Numbered from the stretch's first letter, positions 1 through 8,462 are shown. The stretch is DNA of 9,077 nucleotides from Verrucomicrobiota bacterium (GCA_030830145.1 JAURNO010000173.1:1-9077); one strand, 5' to 3'. Numbers and translations: made by a program. The notes: generated by a model from the sequence alone, not told the origin.

Positions 1-3000
1 GCCGACGGCTATGTTCTGGATGCCCTTGGCAAGAACGGGGAACCCTTGGTTGACCATCCGGTCGTCGTGGAGGTCAAGCACCTCTGCTTCAAGCGGGTCA
101 TCCCTCACAGGCTCAAGACCGACCAGTCGGGCAGAATATCCCTAGGCAACTTGCCCGAAATCCAATGGATCTCCGCACGCAATACCGACGAGAAAACCTA
201 CCGTTGGCCCATCTTCGGCCAACGCGAGGGCCGGGTCGACCAACAAAAGGCTCTGCATGCCTCAACCGGCGAGGAGATCAAGTTGGCCGTATCCGGATCC
301 TGGACTCAAGGAAAGGAGAGGGAAAAGTGCTCGTTGCTCGAAAGAAAAGCGGGGCTCTACGTTTCCGACCTTGCTGACCGAGCCACCCATCAGAACGGAT
401 TCCTGACCCTGAAAGGACTCGCTCCGGGCGACTACGAGCTTTTCCTCAAGGAGACTGGAGAAACCATAAATATCCGCGTGACCGCGGGCCAACGCCGCTT
501 CGGTTTCGTCGCCTCCGCCAACCGCATACTCGAGGACAACCGGCCCACTCCCTTGCAAATCACCGATCTGTCAGTTCAAAACGGCAAAGTGCGCGTACAG
601 GTTGCCAATGGCCATGCCTTCGCCCGGGTTCACTTGCTGGCCACCCGGTATGCTCCGCGCTTCAATGTGCATAGCGGACTTGCCAACGCCCCCCTGCCCC
701 AACCCACTGCCGTCCGCTTGAACTCCCCCAAGGCCCTTTACGTTGCCGAGCGGGACATCGGGGAGGAATACCGCTATGTTTTGGAACGGGCCCAAGCCGA
801 AAAATTTCCCGGGAACATGCTCGGCCGCCCCGGGTTGATCCTCAATCCCTGGGTCGTCCGCAAGACAAGCACCAGCCTGCAGGATGCTCGACGAGGGGGC
901 GAATACGCCAAATTGGCCGATTTGGAAGACGCCCAAATGCTCCGTAACTCTTCCGCAGCGAATGACAAATGGTTTAAGACGGGAGGAGATCCGGCATCGG
1001 GTGATTTCGCGGGCGTGGACTTCCTCAAAAACAATGCTTTTCTGGCTAACAACCTCGAGATCGGGAAGGACGGGACCGTCGAGATCGACCTGCCCAAAAA
1101 CTCGGGCCTTCGCCAAGTCCGGGTAGTGGTGACCGACCCCGTCCAGGTTGCCTCCGCCACTCTTCCCCTTCCCGATTCTCCCATTGTCCGTCGCGAACGA
1201 AGAATGATTGCCACTCTGGATCCGGAAAAATCATTTTCCGAACAAAAGCGCATGACCGTGGTCGACGCGGGCAAAGCATTCGAGTTGACCGATGCCACCA
1301 CCTCCCGCCTTCACCTCGTGGACGACCTGCGCGACGCCCACGATCTCCTGCTTACCATCCGGGAAGACGCCACCCTTCGGGAATTCGCATTCGTTCTCGA
1401 TTGGCCGGGGATGAAGGAAGAGCAAAAGCGAGAAAAATATTCCAAGTACGCTTGTCACGAGCTCAATTTTTTCCTTTTGCAAAAGGATCCCGAATTTTTC
1501 AATCGCGTGGTCAAGCCCTACTTGGCCAACAAAAAGGAACCGACCTTTGTCGACGACTGGTTTCTCGGGCGCAAACTGGACAAATACCTCGACCCCTTCC
1601 GCTTCGGCCAGCTCAATGCCTTCGAGAAGATTCTGCTTGCCCGCAAGGGACCGGCTCAAGCAAGCTCCATGGCCCGCTACGTCCGGGACAAATGGGAACT
1701 TATTGCCCCCGATCCGGAAAAATTCGACCGGCTATTCGACGTCGCCTTGAAAACCTCCGCTCTGAAGGGGGAGGAAACCCGTGAACTGGCCGTTTTGGAC
1801 AGCCTTCCATCAGACGATGCGGGAGCCATAGTCGAGAACTCCACTTTTTTAGCAGGTCGAGAGGCTTCCGGAATCGGCAATAAGGCCGCCCGTTACCATT
1901 TCTCCGGAGCGATCCGTCCGTCTGCAGGTGCAGCGCCGGCGCCACCTCTCGCACCCGACGCCGCTCCCTATCAGAACCTTGCTAGCTTGTCCGGATTCAG
2001 ATCATTGGAACTAAATGGTAGGGATATGGCAAACAACAGTCTCAGCAAAATCGAACGGGAAAAATCAAAGGCAGAGTCACTCAGCAGGAAACCGGCTCCT
2101 CCCCGCAAACAGGTAATGCCCAAACCGGTAGCCACTGCGGGATACTTCGCGGCGGCGGAAAAGAAAAGAGCTCAAGTCAGGCAATTCTTCAGGCAACTCG
2201 ATGCCACCGAGGAATGGGCCGAGAACAATTACTACGGCATTTCCAAGGAACGCGCGAACGCTTCACTCATCGAAGTCAATGCATTCTGGCGCGATTACGC
2301 TTCCATCCAGGCCGGCAAGCCCTTCTTTTCCGGAAACCTGGTCTATGCGACCCGCAACTTTTCGGAGATGCTCCTCGTCTTGGCCGTGCTCGACCTGCCC
2401 TTCGAGGCAGGCGATCATGATGCGGATACGCAAGACAGGACCTTCAGGCTAAAGGCCAAAACCTCGCTGATTGCCTTCCACGAGGAATTGCTCGAAGGGG
2501 AAGCCCCCAAGGGAAGGCCCGATGTATTGCTCAGCCAGCGCTTCTACCGGGCAGATTCAAGGTTTCGTTACGAGAACGGCGAACGGGTGGACAATTTCAT
2601 CGACCGGGAATTCCTCAAGGGAATCGCCCACGGGTGCCACGTGACCTTGACCAACCCGACTTCCTCCCGGCGCAAACTCCGCCTGCTCCTGCAAATCCCA
2701 ACCGGAGCGATCCCCTTGAAGAAGGGTTATTTTTCCAAAAGCTTTCCCGTCACGATGGAGGGATACTCAACCCGTACCTTCGACTATTCCTTCTACTTTC
2801 CCGAACCAGGGAATTTCCCCCTCTACCCGGCCCAAGTATCGGACGCCAAGGGAACCGTGGCGAGAGCCGAGCCCTTTTCCTTCACCGTGGTTCGGGAACT
2901 TTCCCGCAAGGACAAAGGTTCCTGGGCATGGATTTCCCAGAATGGATCGGACAAGGACATCCTGCGCTTCCTCTCGGACAACAACCTCAACCGACTCGAC

Positions 3001-4281
3001 TTGAGCAAGATCGCCTTTCGCATGAAGGAACCAGGAGAAGGCGGGAGCGGACGGGCCTTTTACGAAAAAACCCTCGAGCAACTGAGCGGACGCTTCCACT
3101 TCGACTCCACCCTCTGGTCCTATGCCGTATACCACAAGGACGAGCCGCGCATGCGGGAATTCCTGACCAAATCCTCCTTTGCGAACAACTGCGGAAAATT
3201 CCTCCGCAGCCCCTTGCTGAGCGTCGATCCGGTCGAGCGCCGTTGGTACGAGCAACTCGAATACGAACCGCTGGTCAATGCACGAACCCATCAACTGGGC
3301 AAGAAAAGGGAAATCGTGAACAACCGGTTTTACGAGCAATACCATCGCCTGCTCGAGATCCTCAAGTACAAGGCGGCCCCTGATGCGGACGACGTTCTGG
3401 CCGCCACCTATTACCACTTTCTCCAGAACCGCGTGGAGGAAGGCATTCGGTTTTTCGAAAAAATCGACCGGCAAGCCATCGACGAAAAACTCCAGTACGA
3501 TTACCTGGCTTCTTACGTCGCCTTCTACAAGGGAGACGTCCCCGGGGCCAAGAAACTCGCCTCCAAGTATGCGGACTACCCGGTCGAGCGTTGGCGCAAG
3601 CGCTTTGCCTCGGTTTCCGCTCAGGTAAAGGAGATCGAGCAAGGTGATGCACCCGAGGTCATCGACGAGGAAAACCGCGAGCAAAAGATCGAGAACTTGG
3701 CGGCTACCGAAGCTGCCTTCGATTTCGAGGTCGAGAAGGGAAAGGTGACGATCAACTACCGGAACCTCAAGGATGCGCGGGTCAACTTCTACCCCATGGA
3801 GGTCGAACTTCTTTTTTCACGCCGGCCGTTCGTGAGCGAGGCATCCGAACAATTTACCTTCGTCCAGCCAAACGGCACCCAGGATGTCAAGTTGCCCGCC
3901 GGCGAAAACCACGTATTCGCCCTGCCCGCGAAGTATCGCGAAGGAAACGTCATGATCGAGATCGAAGCCGGAGGAGTGCGCAAGTCCAAGACTTACTACG
4001 CAAACCGCCTGCAGGTCGAAATGACCGAAAGCTACGGACGGGTCCGGGTAACCGAGGACAAGACCGCCAAGCCCCTGTCCTCGACCTACGTCAAGGTATA
4101 CGCCCGCATGAACGACGGGCGGGTCAAGTTCTACAAGGACGGCTACACTGATTTTCGGGGAAAATTCGACTACGCTTCCCTGAACACCGGGCAACTGGAC
4201 GATGTGGACCGCTTCGCCGTGCTCGTTCTAGATGAGCAAGCGGGGGCCATGATCCGCGAAGCCAAACCTCCCAAGCAGTAA
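1..4281 (+). CDS. Giant multidomain protein of unknown function, 5' end outside window
   Basis: The frame is open from base 1 to the TAA at 4279-4281, giving at least 1426 codons. The TTG at 46 is only an in-frame leucine codon, because the frame stays open to its left, so the true start is upstream. Residues below are counted from base 1. An early part, about residues 120-160, has a carboxypeptidase-regulatory or prealbumin-like strand pattern (LTLKGLAPGDYELFLKE). Residues 480-560 form a helical segment with a YACHELNFFL core and an LNAFEKILLARK helix. Residues about 640-720 are Pro/Ala/Lys-rich and look like a flexible linker. Residues 871-964 form a beta-rich domain (TNPTSS, LLLQIPTGAIPL, YFPEPGNFPLYP). 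Residues 1133-1214 look like paired TPR-type helices. Residues 1333-1426 are a C-terminal beta domain (YVKVYAR, FYKDGYTDFRGKFDYASLN). The architecture loosely recalls alpha-2-macroglobulin-like proteins, but no GCGEQ-type thioester motif is present. A signal peptide would lie outside the window. I recall similar unnamed large proteins in other bacteria and some protists, but cannot verify that here. Function unknown. Confidence 0.9.
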   Translation, partial: ADGYVLDALGKNGEPLVDHPVVVEVKHLCFKRVIPHRLKTDQSGRISLGNLPEIQWISARNTDEKTYRWPIFGQREGRVDQQKALHASTGEEIKLAVSGSWTQGKEREKCSLLERKAGLYVSDLADRATHQNGFLTLKGLAPGDYELFLKETGETINIRVTAGQRRFGFVASANRILEDNRPTPLQITDLSVQNGKVRVQVANGHAFARVHLLATRYAPRFNVHSGLANAPLPQPTAVRLNSPKALYVAERDIGEEYRYVLERAQAEKFPGNMLGRPGLILNPWVVRKTSTSLQDARRGGEYAKLADLEDAQMLRNSSAANDKWFKTGGDPASGDFAGVDFLKNNAFLANNLEIGKDGTVEIDLPKNSGLRQVRVVVTDPVQVASATLPLPDSPIVRRERRMIATLDPEKSFSEQKRMTVVDAGKAFELTDATTSRLHLVDDLRDAHDLLLTIREDATLREFAFVLDWPGMKEEQKREKYSKYACHELNFFLLQKDPEFFNRVVKPYLANKKEPTFVDDWFLGRKLDKYLDPFRFGQLNAFEKILLARKGPAQASSMARYVRDKWELIAPDPEKFDRLFDVALKTSALKGEETRELAVLDSLPSDDAGAIVENSTFLAGREASGIGNKAARYHFSGAIRPSAGAAPAPPLAPDAAPYQNLASLSGFRSLELNGRDMANNSLSKIEREKSKAESLSRKPAPPRKQVMPKPVATAGYFAAAEKKRAQVRQFFRQLDATEEWAENNYYGISKERANASLIEVNAFWRDYASIQAGKPFFSGNLVYATRNFSEMLLVLAVLDLPFEAGDHDADTQDRTFRLKAKTSLIAFHEELLEGEAPKGRPDVLLSQRFYRADSRFRYENGERVDNFIDREFLKGIAHGCHVTLTNPTSSRRKLRLLLQIPTGAIPLKKGYFSKSFPVTMEGYSTRTFDYSFYFPEPGNFPLYPAQVSDAKGTVARAEPFSFTVVRELSRKDKGSWAWISQNGSDKDILRFLSDNNLNRLDLSKIAFRMKEPGEGGSGRAFYEKTLEQLSGRFHFDSTLWSYAVYHKDEPRMREFLTKSSFANNCGKFLRSPLLSVDPVERRWYEQLEYEPLVNARTHQLGKKREIVNNRFYEQYHRLLEILKYKAAPDADDVLAATYYHFLQNRVEEGIRFFEKIDRQAIDEKLQYDYLASYVAFYKGDVPGAKKLASKYADYPVERWRKRFASVSAQVKEIEQGDAPEVIDEENREQKIENLAATEAAFDFEVEKGKVTINYRNLKDARVNFYPMEVELLFSRRPFVSEASEQFTFVQPNGTQDVKLPAGENHVFALPAKYREGNVMIEIEAGGVRKSKTYYANRLQVEMTESYGRVRVTEDKTAKPLSSTYVKVYARMNDGRVKFYKDGYTDFRGKFDYASLNTGQLDDVDRFAVLVLDEQAGAMIREAKPPKQ

Positions 4282-4300
4282 GATACGCGAAAGGAAAGAA

Positions 4301-5263
4301 CTAGAGTCGGGTCGAGAGTTCCTCGGCTTCGACTTTGTCCTGGGCAATCTGCGATTTGAGGGCTTCGAGGGAATCGAATTTTTTCTCGGGCCTGATGAAG
4401 GAAAGTAAATTGAGAGAAATCAAATTTCCCGACTGGTAAACCGAGTATTCTCCTTCTCCGAGCAGATGAACCTCAAACAGGGGATCCGCGGTTTCATTCT
4501 TCTCGACCGTCGGTCGCAAGCCATAATTGGCTACGCCATGAAGAGAACCTTCCATATGCTCAAAGGATGCCTCGACTAGGTAAACGCCATAGGCAGGCCT
4601 GGCCTCGGGAACCCATTTTACGTTCAAGGTCGGAAAACCAATTGTACGCCCCAGCTTGTTCCCCGACACAACTTCCCCAATTACGCGATAAGGAAAACCG
4701 AACATCCGGTTGACCAATTCGATCTCGCCCTTGGCTAAGGACTCACGAATGCGAGAACTGCTGATTGGTAGGTCATCCTCCAGAACGCCCTCGGCGACTG
4801 AAATCGTAAGACCAACGAGAGTTCCTTTTTCTTTTAAAAAGTCCGCATTACCCTTTCGATCCTTACCGAAATGAAAATTCTCACCCACGCAAATCCCATG
4901 TAAACTGGGGATTTTTTCCTTAAGGTAGCCAAGGAAATCTTCCGAAGAAACCTCCGAAAGTGAGTCGTCGAATGGTTTCATGACGACATAATCTACCCCG
5001 CAACCAAGCAACGCTTCGCTTTTGGACGGGGGATCCATGATCAAGGGAGGTTCCTTGCCCGGCCGGAGAGACTTGGCTGGGTGCTCGGGAAAAGTAAGCG
5101 CTGCGACCATGTCTTTTTCCTTCCCGGCTTTCTCCATGGCCAAATTCAGGACTGCACGATGCCCGAGATGCACTCCATCGAACATTCCGATTGCCAACCA
5201 GACCGGTTTGCTCTCCCGTTGTCCGAGTTCGGCAAGGGAGGCGAGAACCATCGAGGCACTCAC
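4301..5263 (-). CDS. ribF: Bifunctional riboflavin kinase / FAD synthetase
   Basis: This cytoplasmic enzyme phosphorylates riboflavin to FMN and then adenylates FMN to FAD. At 320 residues it is close to the usual length of bacterial RibF. The N-terminal FMN adenylyltransferase domain shows [11 protein letters not shown] at 26-36, the HxGH-type nucleotide-binding signature. [13 protein letters not shown] follows at 126-138 and the SSSRIR motif at 168-173. The C-terminal riboflavin kinase domain has [11 protein letters not shown] at 205-215 (the family PTxN motif), [11 protein letters not shown] at 243-253, FEVHLL at 263-268 and the closing helix [14 protein letters not shown]. All key motifs are intact. 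The chosen start is a GTG at 5263-5261 that overlaps the truB stop as GTGA. An ATG at 5251, four codons inside, is the alternative. Neither has a clear Shine-Dalgarno site, so coupling to truB translation is likely. It is the last gene of the operon and ends tail to tail with the giant gene. Confidence 0.96.
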   Translation of the reverse strand: MSASMVLASLAELGQRESKPVWLAIGMFDGVHLGHRAVLNLAMEKAGKEKDMVAALTFPEHPAKSLRPGKEPPLIMDPPSKSEALLGCGVDYVVMKPFDDSLSEVSSEDFLGYLKEKIPSLHGICVGENFHFGKDRKGNADFLKEKGTLVGLTISVAEGVLEDDLPISSSRIRESLAKGEIELVNRMFGFPYRVIGEVVSGNKLGRTIGFPTLNVKWVPEARPAYGVYLVEASFEHMEGSLHGVANYGLRPTVEKNETADPLFEVHLLGEGEYSVYQSGNLISLNLLSFIRPEKKFDSLEALKSQIAQDKVEAEELSTRL

Positions 5264-5988
5264 AGCGCGTGGGAAGGAACGGCCTTATGAACCGGAATGA
5301 GCTTTTCCCCGAATTCTGAAAGGGGGCCCTCTTCAATTGCCTCCAAAGTATGTCCATCCTTTAAATCAAACTGATCAATCAAGGTACGACGCAGAGCCGT
5401 CAAGTGGGCACCACAGCCTAGGTTTTGCCCTAAGTCGTGCCCAACGGTTCTGACATAAGTTCCCTTGCTGGTGGCCATTCTGAAATCAATATCCGGTGGG
5501 TCGATACGAAGGCTTTCAAAACTATTGATCCTGATGAAGCGCGGTTCACGCTCCACGGTCTTCCCTTTGCGGGCCATCTTGTAAAGGGGAACACCATCGA
5601 TTTTCTTGGCCGAGAACATGGGGGGAGTTTGATACTGGTCCCCTAGAAAACCATTCATTTCCAAACGGATTTTCTCCTCGGAAAGATCAGCAGGGAGGGG
5701 CTTCTCGGCGACCACTTCTCCATCGGCATCCTGGCTGTCCGTTTCGACACCCAGTTTAATGGTACCTTCGTAAGTCTTATCGAGGCTGATCAAGTACTGG
5801 GATGCCTTGGTCGCCTTGCCAATAAGCATGATGAGTAACCCGGTGGCCATCGGATCCAAAGTTCCTGCATGACCGATCCGTTTCATGTTGAGCTTGCGCC
5901 TCAGTCGACTGACTACGTCGTGAGAGGTTATCCCCTTTGGTTTGTCCACGAGTAAAATGCCCTCGAAATCTCCTTTTCTTGGCTGCAT
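5260..5988 (-). CDS. truB: tRNA pseudouridine-55 synthase TruB
   Basis: TruB isomerises uridine 55 in the T-psi-C loop of tRNAs. The 242-residue product has the family hallmarks. [14 protein letters not shown] at 39-52 contains the catalytic aspartate, D45. [23 protein letters not shown] spans 120-142 and [14 protein letters not shown] spans 174-187. The [12 protein letters not shown] stretch at 191-202 also fits. The protein is shorter than the roughly 300-residue E. coli and Bacillus enzymes. It stops soon after the catalytic domain, so the C-terminal PUA-like extension seems short or absent. I chose the ATG at 5988 because an AGGAGG lies nine bases upstream; a TTG at 5991 is also in frame but unneeded. 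This ATG shares its A with the TGA of nrnA, and the truB TGA overlaps the ribF GTG, so it sits as the middle gene of a coupled three-gene operon. Confidence 0.96.
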   Translation of the reverse strand: MQPRKGDFEGILLVDKPKGITSHDVVSRLRRKLNMKRIGHAGTLDPMATGLLIMLIGKATKASQYLISLDKTYEGTIKLGVETDSQDADGEVVAEKPLPADLSEEKIRLEMNGFLGDQYQTPPMFSAKKIDGVPLYKMARKGKTVEREPRFIRINSFESLRIDPPDIDFRMATSKGTYVRTVGHDLGQNLGCGAHLTALRRTLIDQFDLKDGHTLEAIEEGPLSEFGEKLIPVHKAVPSHAL

Positions 5989-6989
5989 CAATTGCTCCCT
6001 CCTACTTCAACGAGTTTGAGGTGTTCTCCGATGGCCCTCACGAATTCGGGATAAAAGTCATCCAGATCCTTTTCCAAGTTAAAACCTGCGGCACAGGCAT
6101 GCCCACCGCCAGAAAATTCCTTAGCCAACAAATCAACCCGATAACGGGAATCCTTGGCTCTCAAGCTTCCCTTGATTTGACCGTTTCTATCCTCCAAAAG
6201 GCTCCCGATTTCAACCCCTTCCAAAGACCTGGAGTAATCAACGAAGTTTTCAGCATCCTCCGAACTGGTTCCGGTGTCGGCATAATCCTCGCCCCGAATG
6301 GATCCAATGCATACGCGATTATCATGTTCCATGCGAAAGCTCGCGAGAAATTTTTGGAGAAGTTGAATTTTGCCGGGTTTTTCGCGTTCGTATAATTCAT
6401 GAGCCACGTTTGAGGGACGGGCACCTGCTTCGCAAAGACGTCGACAAACCTCGAAAACGGACGCATTGGTGCCCGAATAACAAAATTGTCCGGTGTCCGT
6501 ACAAATACCAAGATAAAGAGCCTCCGCAGTAATCGAATCGATGGTCATTTCGTTATCCAAAAAGAATTTCCCCAGAATTTCACCCGTTGCGGAAGCTTCC
6601 GGCAGGACCAAGTTAACTTCCGCATAACCAATGTTCGAAACATGATGATCAACGTTCAGGTGGACCTTGGGAAATCTGTCTGCGAGCTCTTCGCCCACTC
6701 TTTTGTGATCGGCACAATCGACCGTGACCACGATAAAATCTGCCCCATCGACTTCATCCGGGCGAAAAAACGGTGTGTCCCCGACAAACTTTTGCAGGGT
6801 CCTCGGAATCGGATCGGCATTCACCGCCCGGGCATCGATTCCCTCGGAAAGCAGAACCCGCGTCAATGCAACCTGCGAACCGATGCAATCCCCATCGGGA
6901 CGGCGATGGCCTAGGACAAGAACGGATTTGCCCGCCAATTCGGCAAGGGCACGGGAAAACAAGGAAGATTCTTCGAGAAATGATGCCAT
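5988..6989 (-). CDS. nrnA: DHH-family phosphoesterase, NrnA-type oligoribonuclease / pAp phosphatase
   Basis: NrnA-type enzymes degrade very short RNAs and dephosphorylate 3'-phosphoadenosine 5'-phosphate (pAp) with Mn2+ in the cytoplasm. The 333-residue length is typical of the family. The DHH domain shows [13 protein letters not shown] at 27-39, with metal ligands H28, D32 and D34. It also has VDCAD at 90-94, VDHHVSN at 113-119 (the DHH motif at D114-H116) and GICTDTGQF at 161-169. The DHHA1 substrate-binding domain carries [10 protein letters not shown] at 294-303. Everything expected is intact. The ATG at 6989 is the first possible start after an in-frame stop at 7020-7022, and it has no evident Shine-Dalgarno sequence. 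The gene leads a truB-ribF operon and its TGA overlaps the truB ATG by one base. In many bacteria rbfA and infB come just before this gene, but here a transporter does. Whether it favours oligoribonucleotides or pAp cannot be told from sequence. Confidence 0.93.
   Translation of the reverse strand: MASFLEESSLFSRALAELAGKSVLVLGHRRPDGDCIGSQVALTRVLLSEGIDARAVNADPIPRTLQKFVGDTPFFRPDEVDGADFIVVTVDCADHKRVGEELADRFPKVHLNVDHHVSNIGYAEVNLVLPEASATGEILGKFFLDNEMTIDSITAEALYLGICTDTGQFCYSGTNASVFEVCRRLCEAGARPSNVAHELYEREKPGKIQLLQKFLASFRMEHDNRVCIGSIRGEDYADTGTSSEDAENFVDYSRSLEGVEIGSLLEDRNGQIKGSLRAKDSRYRVDLLAKEFSGGGHACAAGFNLEKDLDDFYPEFVRAIGEHLKLVEVGGSN
5998..6003 (-). promoter_or_regulatory. Shine-Dalgarno site of truB
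   Basis: The minus strand reads AGGAGGGAGCAATTGATG across the nrnA/truB junction. The AGGAGG is a full consensus site nine bases before the ATG at 5988, and it lies inside the last codons of nrnA. It is the clearest ribosome binding site in the window and decides the truB start. The other genes here lack a comparable site. Confidence 0.8.
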
Positions 6990-7005
6990 GAGGTAAAGTT
7001 TGCTT

Positions 7006-7019
7006 GGTGACCCGTCACC
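7006..7019. repeat. Perfect inverted repeat upstream of nrnA
   Basis: GGTGAC and GTCACC form a perfect 6-bp inverted repeat with a 2-base spacer, ending 16 bases before the nrnA start codon. It lies in the 104-base gap between the transporter and nrnA. It could be a small operator or a short mRNA leader hairpin next to the nrnA start, which has no Shine-Dalgarno site. A 6-bp repeat can arise by chance, and the role is not shown by the sequence. No convincing promoter for nrnA was found in the same gap. Confidence 0.4.
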
Positions 7020-7093
7020 CTAGCAGAAAGAACTCTTCAGGAAAAGCCCGTAAAGCCTCAAATCATTGGCCGAAAGCCATCGGCTTCCCCTCT

Positions 7094-8368
7094 TTACTTG
7101 GAGAGCATGGAACCCTCGAACCTCGTACCTCCCCGCAAGGCCCGCAAGGTAATGAAACCGATCAGGACGGAAGGTACCAGCATCACAAGCAATTCCTGCT
7201 TCGCCGTCAGACCGACAAATCCTGATAGAAAAGCGTGCAACAGGATAAATGCGATTCCAGTTAGTTGGGTAAAAAGATTGGTCGCAGCCAATACACGCCC
7301 CCTCCGGTCCTCTTCAGCCTGATCCTGCAAGTAACCGTTCAAAGGCACGAAAAACAGGGCACCCGAAAACCCGAGAGACAAGCAGCCAAGTTCGAATACG
7401 AGGGTCAACGGATAGCAGAAATATAGCACGGTCAAGGAAACCGGCATGAGCAAACCACCGAGGGCAGTCAGCCCAAGCTCAACCCTTCCCCGGTTCAGGT
7501 AGGCAACGAACAAACTACCTGCCATGATACCCAGTCCAAGCAAAAGAAACCAATAACCGTAAAGCGAACCCAACCCCACGTCGCCCTCAACCACTTCACC
7601 TGAAAGCTTGACCAAAAGGAGATAGAAAAAACCACCTATCGACCAGAACCATGCATCCCCTAATGCGGGGCCTCTCAGTTTTCGATTTTTCATCAGGTCA
7701 CGCAAGTCTCCAAAATGACTCCAAACAACCTCTAGCTTAAAAGGTAGCGCCTTGGGAGCCTCCGTCGAAGGAGTCGGAAGAAAAGCAAGCCAGGACAACA
7801 AAGCCAAACCCATGGTCGCCAAGGCCAAGATCAAACTGGCGTTCCATCCACCGTTCTCAACGACCAAAGCATCGAAGCACATCGCTCCAACAAAAGCTCC
7901 TCCCAGAATCCCAACCATCGCGAGCATCTCGGTCCACCCCACCGCCATGGCCAACCGATTTGAACCAATTAATTCTTTTAGAATCCCCTTCTTGGCCGGT
8001 GAAAGAAAGGCCGACTGCGTGGAAAGCAGAAAAAAACCGATCAATGAAATGAATAGCTGCTCGTTGGCTAATCCGAAGGAGAGCAAGCCCAAGCCGACTA
8101 ATTGGGCGAGCAAGGTCATGCTGACCACTTTTTTCTTGGGAAAACGATCCGAAACCCAACCTGCGAGGGGGGCGAAGATTACAAAGGGAAGAATCAGCAG
8201 GATGGATACCTGTACATTGACGTCGTCCATGCTCGACTTACCAAACTGAACCGCGGCCATGACGGGAAGGACCGCCTGCATGGCGTTATCGTTGAATGCC
8301 CCAATGGTCTGAGAGAAAAGGAGTGGGATGACCGTGTAAAAAGGCCTCTTGCCTGGATCCGTACTCAT
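7094..8368 (-). CDS. MFS transporter, LplT-like (possible lysophospholipid transporter)
   Basis: This is a polytopic inner-membrane protein of about 424 residues with roughly a dozen hydrophobic segments, as usual for the major facilitator superfamily. Motif-A-like GWVSDRFPKKK lies at 70-80, between the second and third segments. The N-terminal FNDN at 25-28, STQSAFLSPAKKGILKEL at 116-133 and VPLNGYLQDQAEEDRRGRVLAATN at 341-364 resemble the LplT family. They also resemble the transporter half of Aas-type fusion proteins, which flip lysophospholipids inward for reacylation. No acyltransferase domain is attached. The substrate assignment rests on motif resemblance only; another MFS exporter is possible. 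The frame extends to an ATG at 8488, but those 40 extra residues are polar and not MFS-like. They would overlap the divergent sulfatase, so the ATG at 8368 is preferred. No Shine-Dalgarno site is seen. Confidence 0.85.
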   Translation of the reverse strand: MSTDPGKRPFYTVIPLLFSQTIGAFNDNAMQAVLPVMAAVQFGKSSMDDVNVQVSILLILPFVIFAPLAGWVSDRFPKKKVVSMTLLAQLVGLGLLSFGLANEQLFISLIGFFLLSTQSAFLSPAKKGILKELIGSNRLAMAVGWTEMLAMVGILGGAFVGAMCFDALVVENGGWNASLILALATMGLALLSWLAFLPTPSTEAPKALPFKLEVVWSHFGDLRDLMKNRKLRGPALGDAWFWSIGGFFYLLLVKLSGEVVEGDVGLGSLYGYWFLLLGLGIMAGSLFVAYLNRGRVELGLTALGGLLMPVSLTVLYFCYPLTLVFELGCLSLGFSGALFFVPLNGYLQDQAEEDRRGRVLAATNLFTQLTGIAFILLHAFLSGFVGLTAKQELLVMLVPSVLIGFITLRALRGGTRFEGSMLSK

Positions 8369-8404
8369 TCGGTTGCAGTTGAGTGATGGTGCATCTGAAA
8401 AAGG

Positions 8405-8432
8405 ATAACAACTTCTATTTTTCAATTGCCAA
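8405..8432 (-). promoter_or_regulatory. Candidate sigma70-type promoter of the MFS transporter gene
   Basis: On the minus strand a TTGGCA (five of six to the -35 consensus, 8427-8432) is followed after 16 bases by TGTTAT (four of six to the -10 consensus, 8405-8410). Transcription would begin near 8398, about 30 bases before the ATG at 8368. It would exclude the longer starts at 8488 and 8464, which lie upstream of it. The match is by eye only, and no equally good promoter was found for the divergent sulfatase in the same 94-base gap. Confidence 0.35.
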
Positions 8433-8462
8433 GACAAAAGCGGATTGTCTCCATGGACTGAC

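Noticed and set aside
46..48. TTG at 46 as the start of the giant gene
   Set aside because: The same frame is open to base 1, there is no ribosome site before it, and the flanking residues read as continuous protein.
571..1301. Two overlapping minus-strand frames (571-1116 and 774-1301) inside the giant gene
   Set aside because: Both are antisense to the main frame and overlap each other, with no recognisable protein features.
2634..3383. 249-codon plus-strand frame inside the giant gene
   Set aside because: It is a shifted reading of the giant gene, rich in Pro, Arg and Leu without domain pattern. The main frame is uninterrupted here, so it is not a frameshift remnant.
2767..3684. 305-codon open frame on the minus strand inside the giant gene
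   Set aside because: It lies wholly antisense to a well-supported coding frame, shows no recognisable motif or ribosome site, and is the kind of long antisense frame that GC-rich third positions produce.
1..4281. Classical thioester alpha-2-macroglobulin
   Set aside because: No GCGEQ-type thioester motif was found anywhere in the visible protein, so only a loose architectural resemblance is claimed.
4282..4323. Possible bidirectional terminator between the giant gene and ribF
   Set aside because: Only a weak AGGAA/TTCCT pairing with a long loop is present and there is no T-run on either strand.
5937..6395. 152-codon plus-strand frame over nrnA
   Set aside because: It is antisense to conserved NrnA motifs and has no family resemblance.
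7074..7086. AAGCC-ATC-GGCTT hairpin just after the transporter stop, as a terminator
   Set aside because: The stem is only five pairs with a three-base loop, and no T-run follows on the minus strand.
7752..8249. 165-codon plus-strand frame over the transporter gene
   Set aside because: It is an antisense shadow of hydrophobic codons; the composition is Lys/Thr/Pro-rich without pattern.
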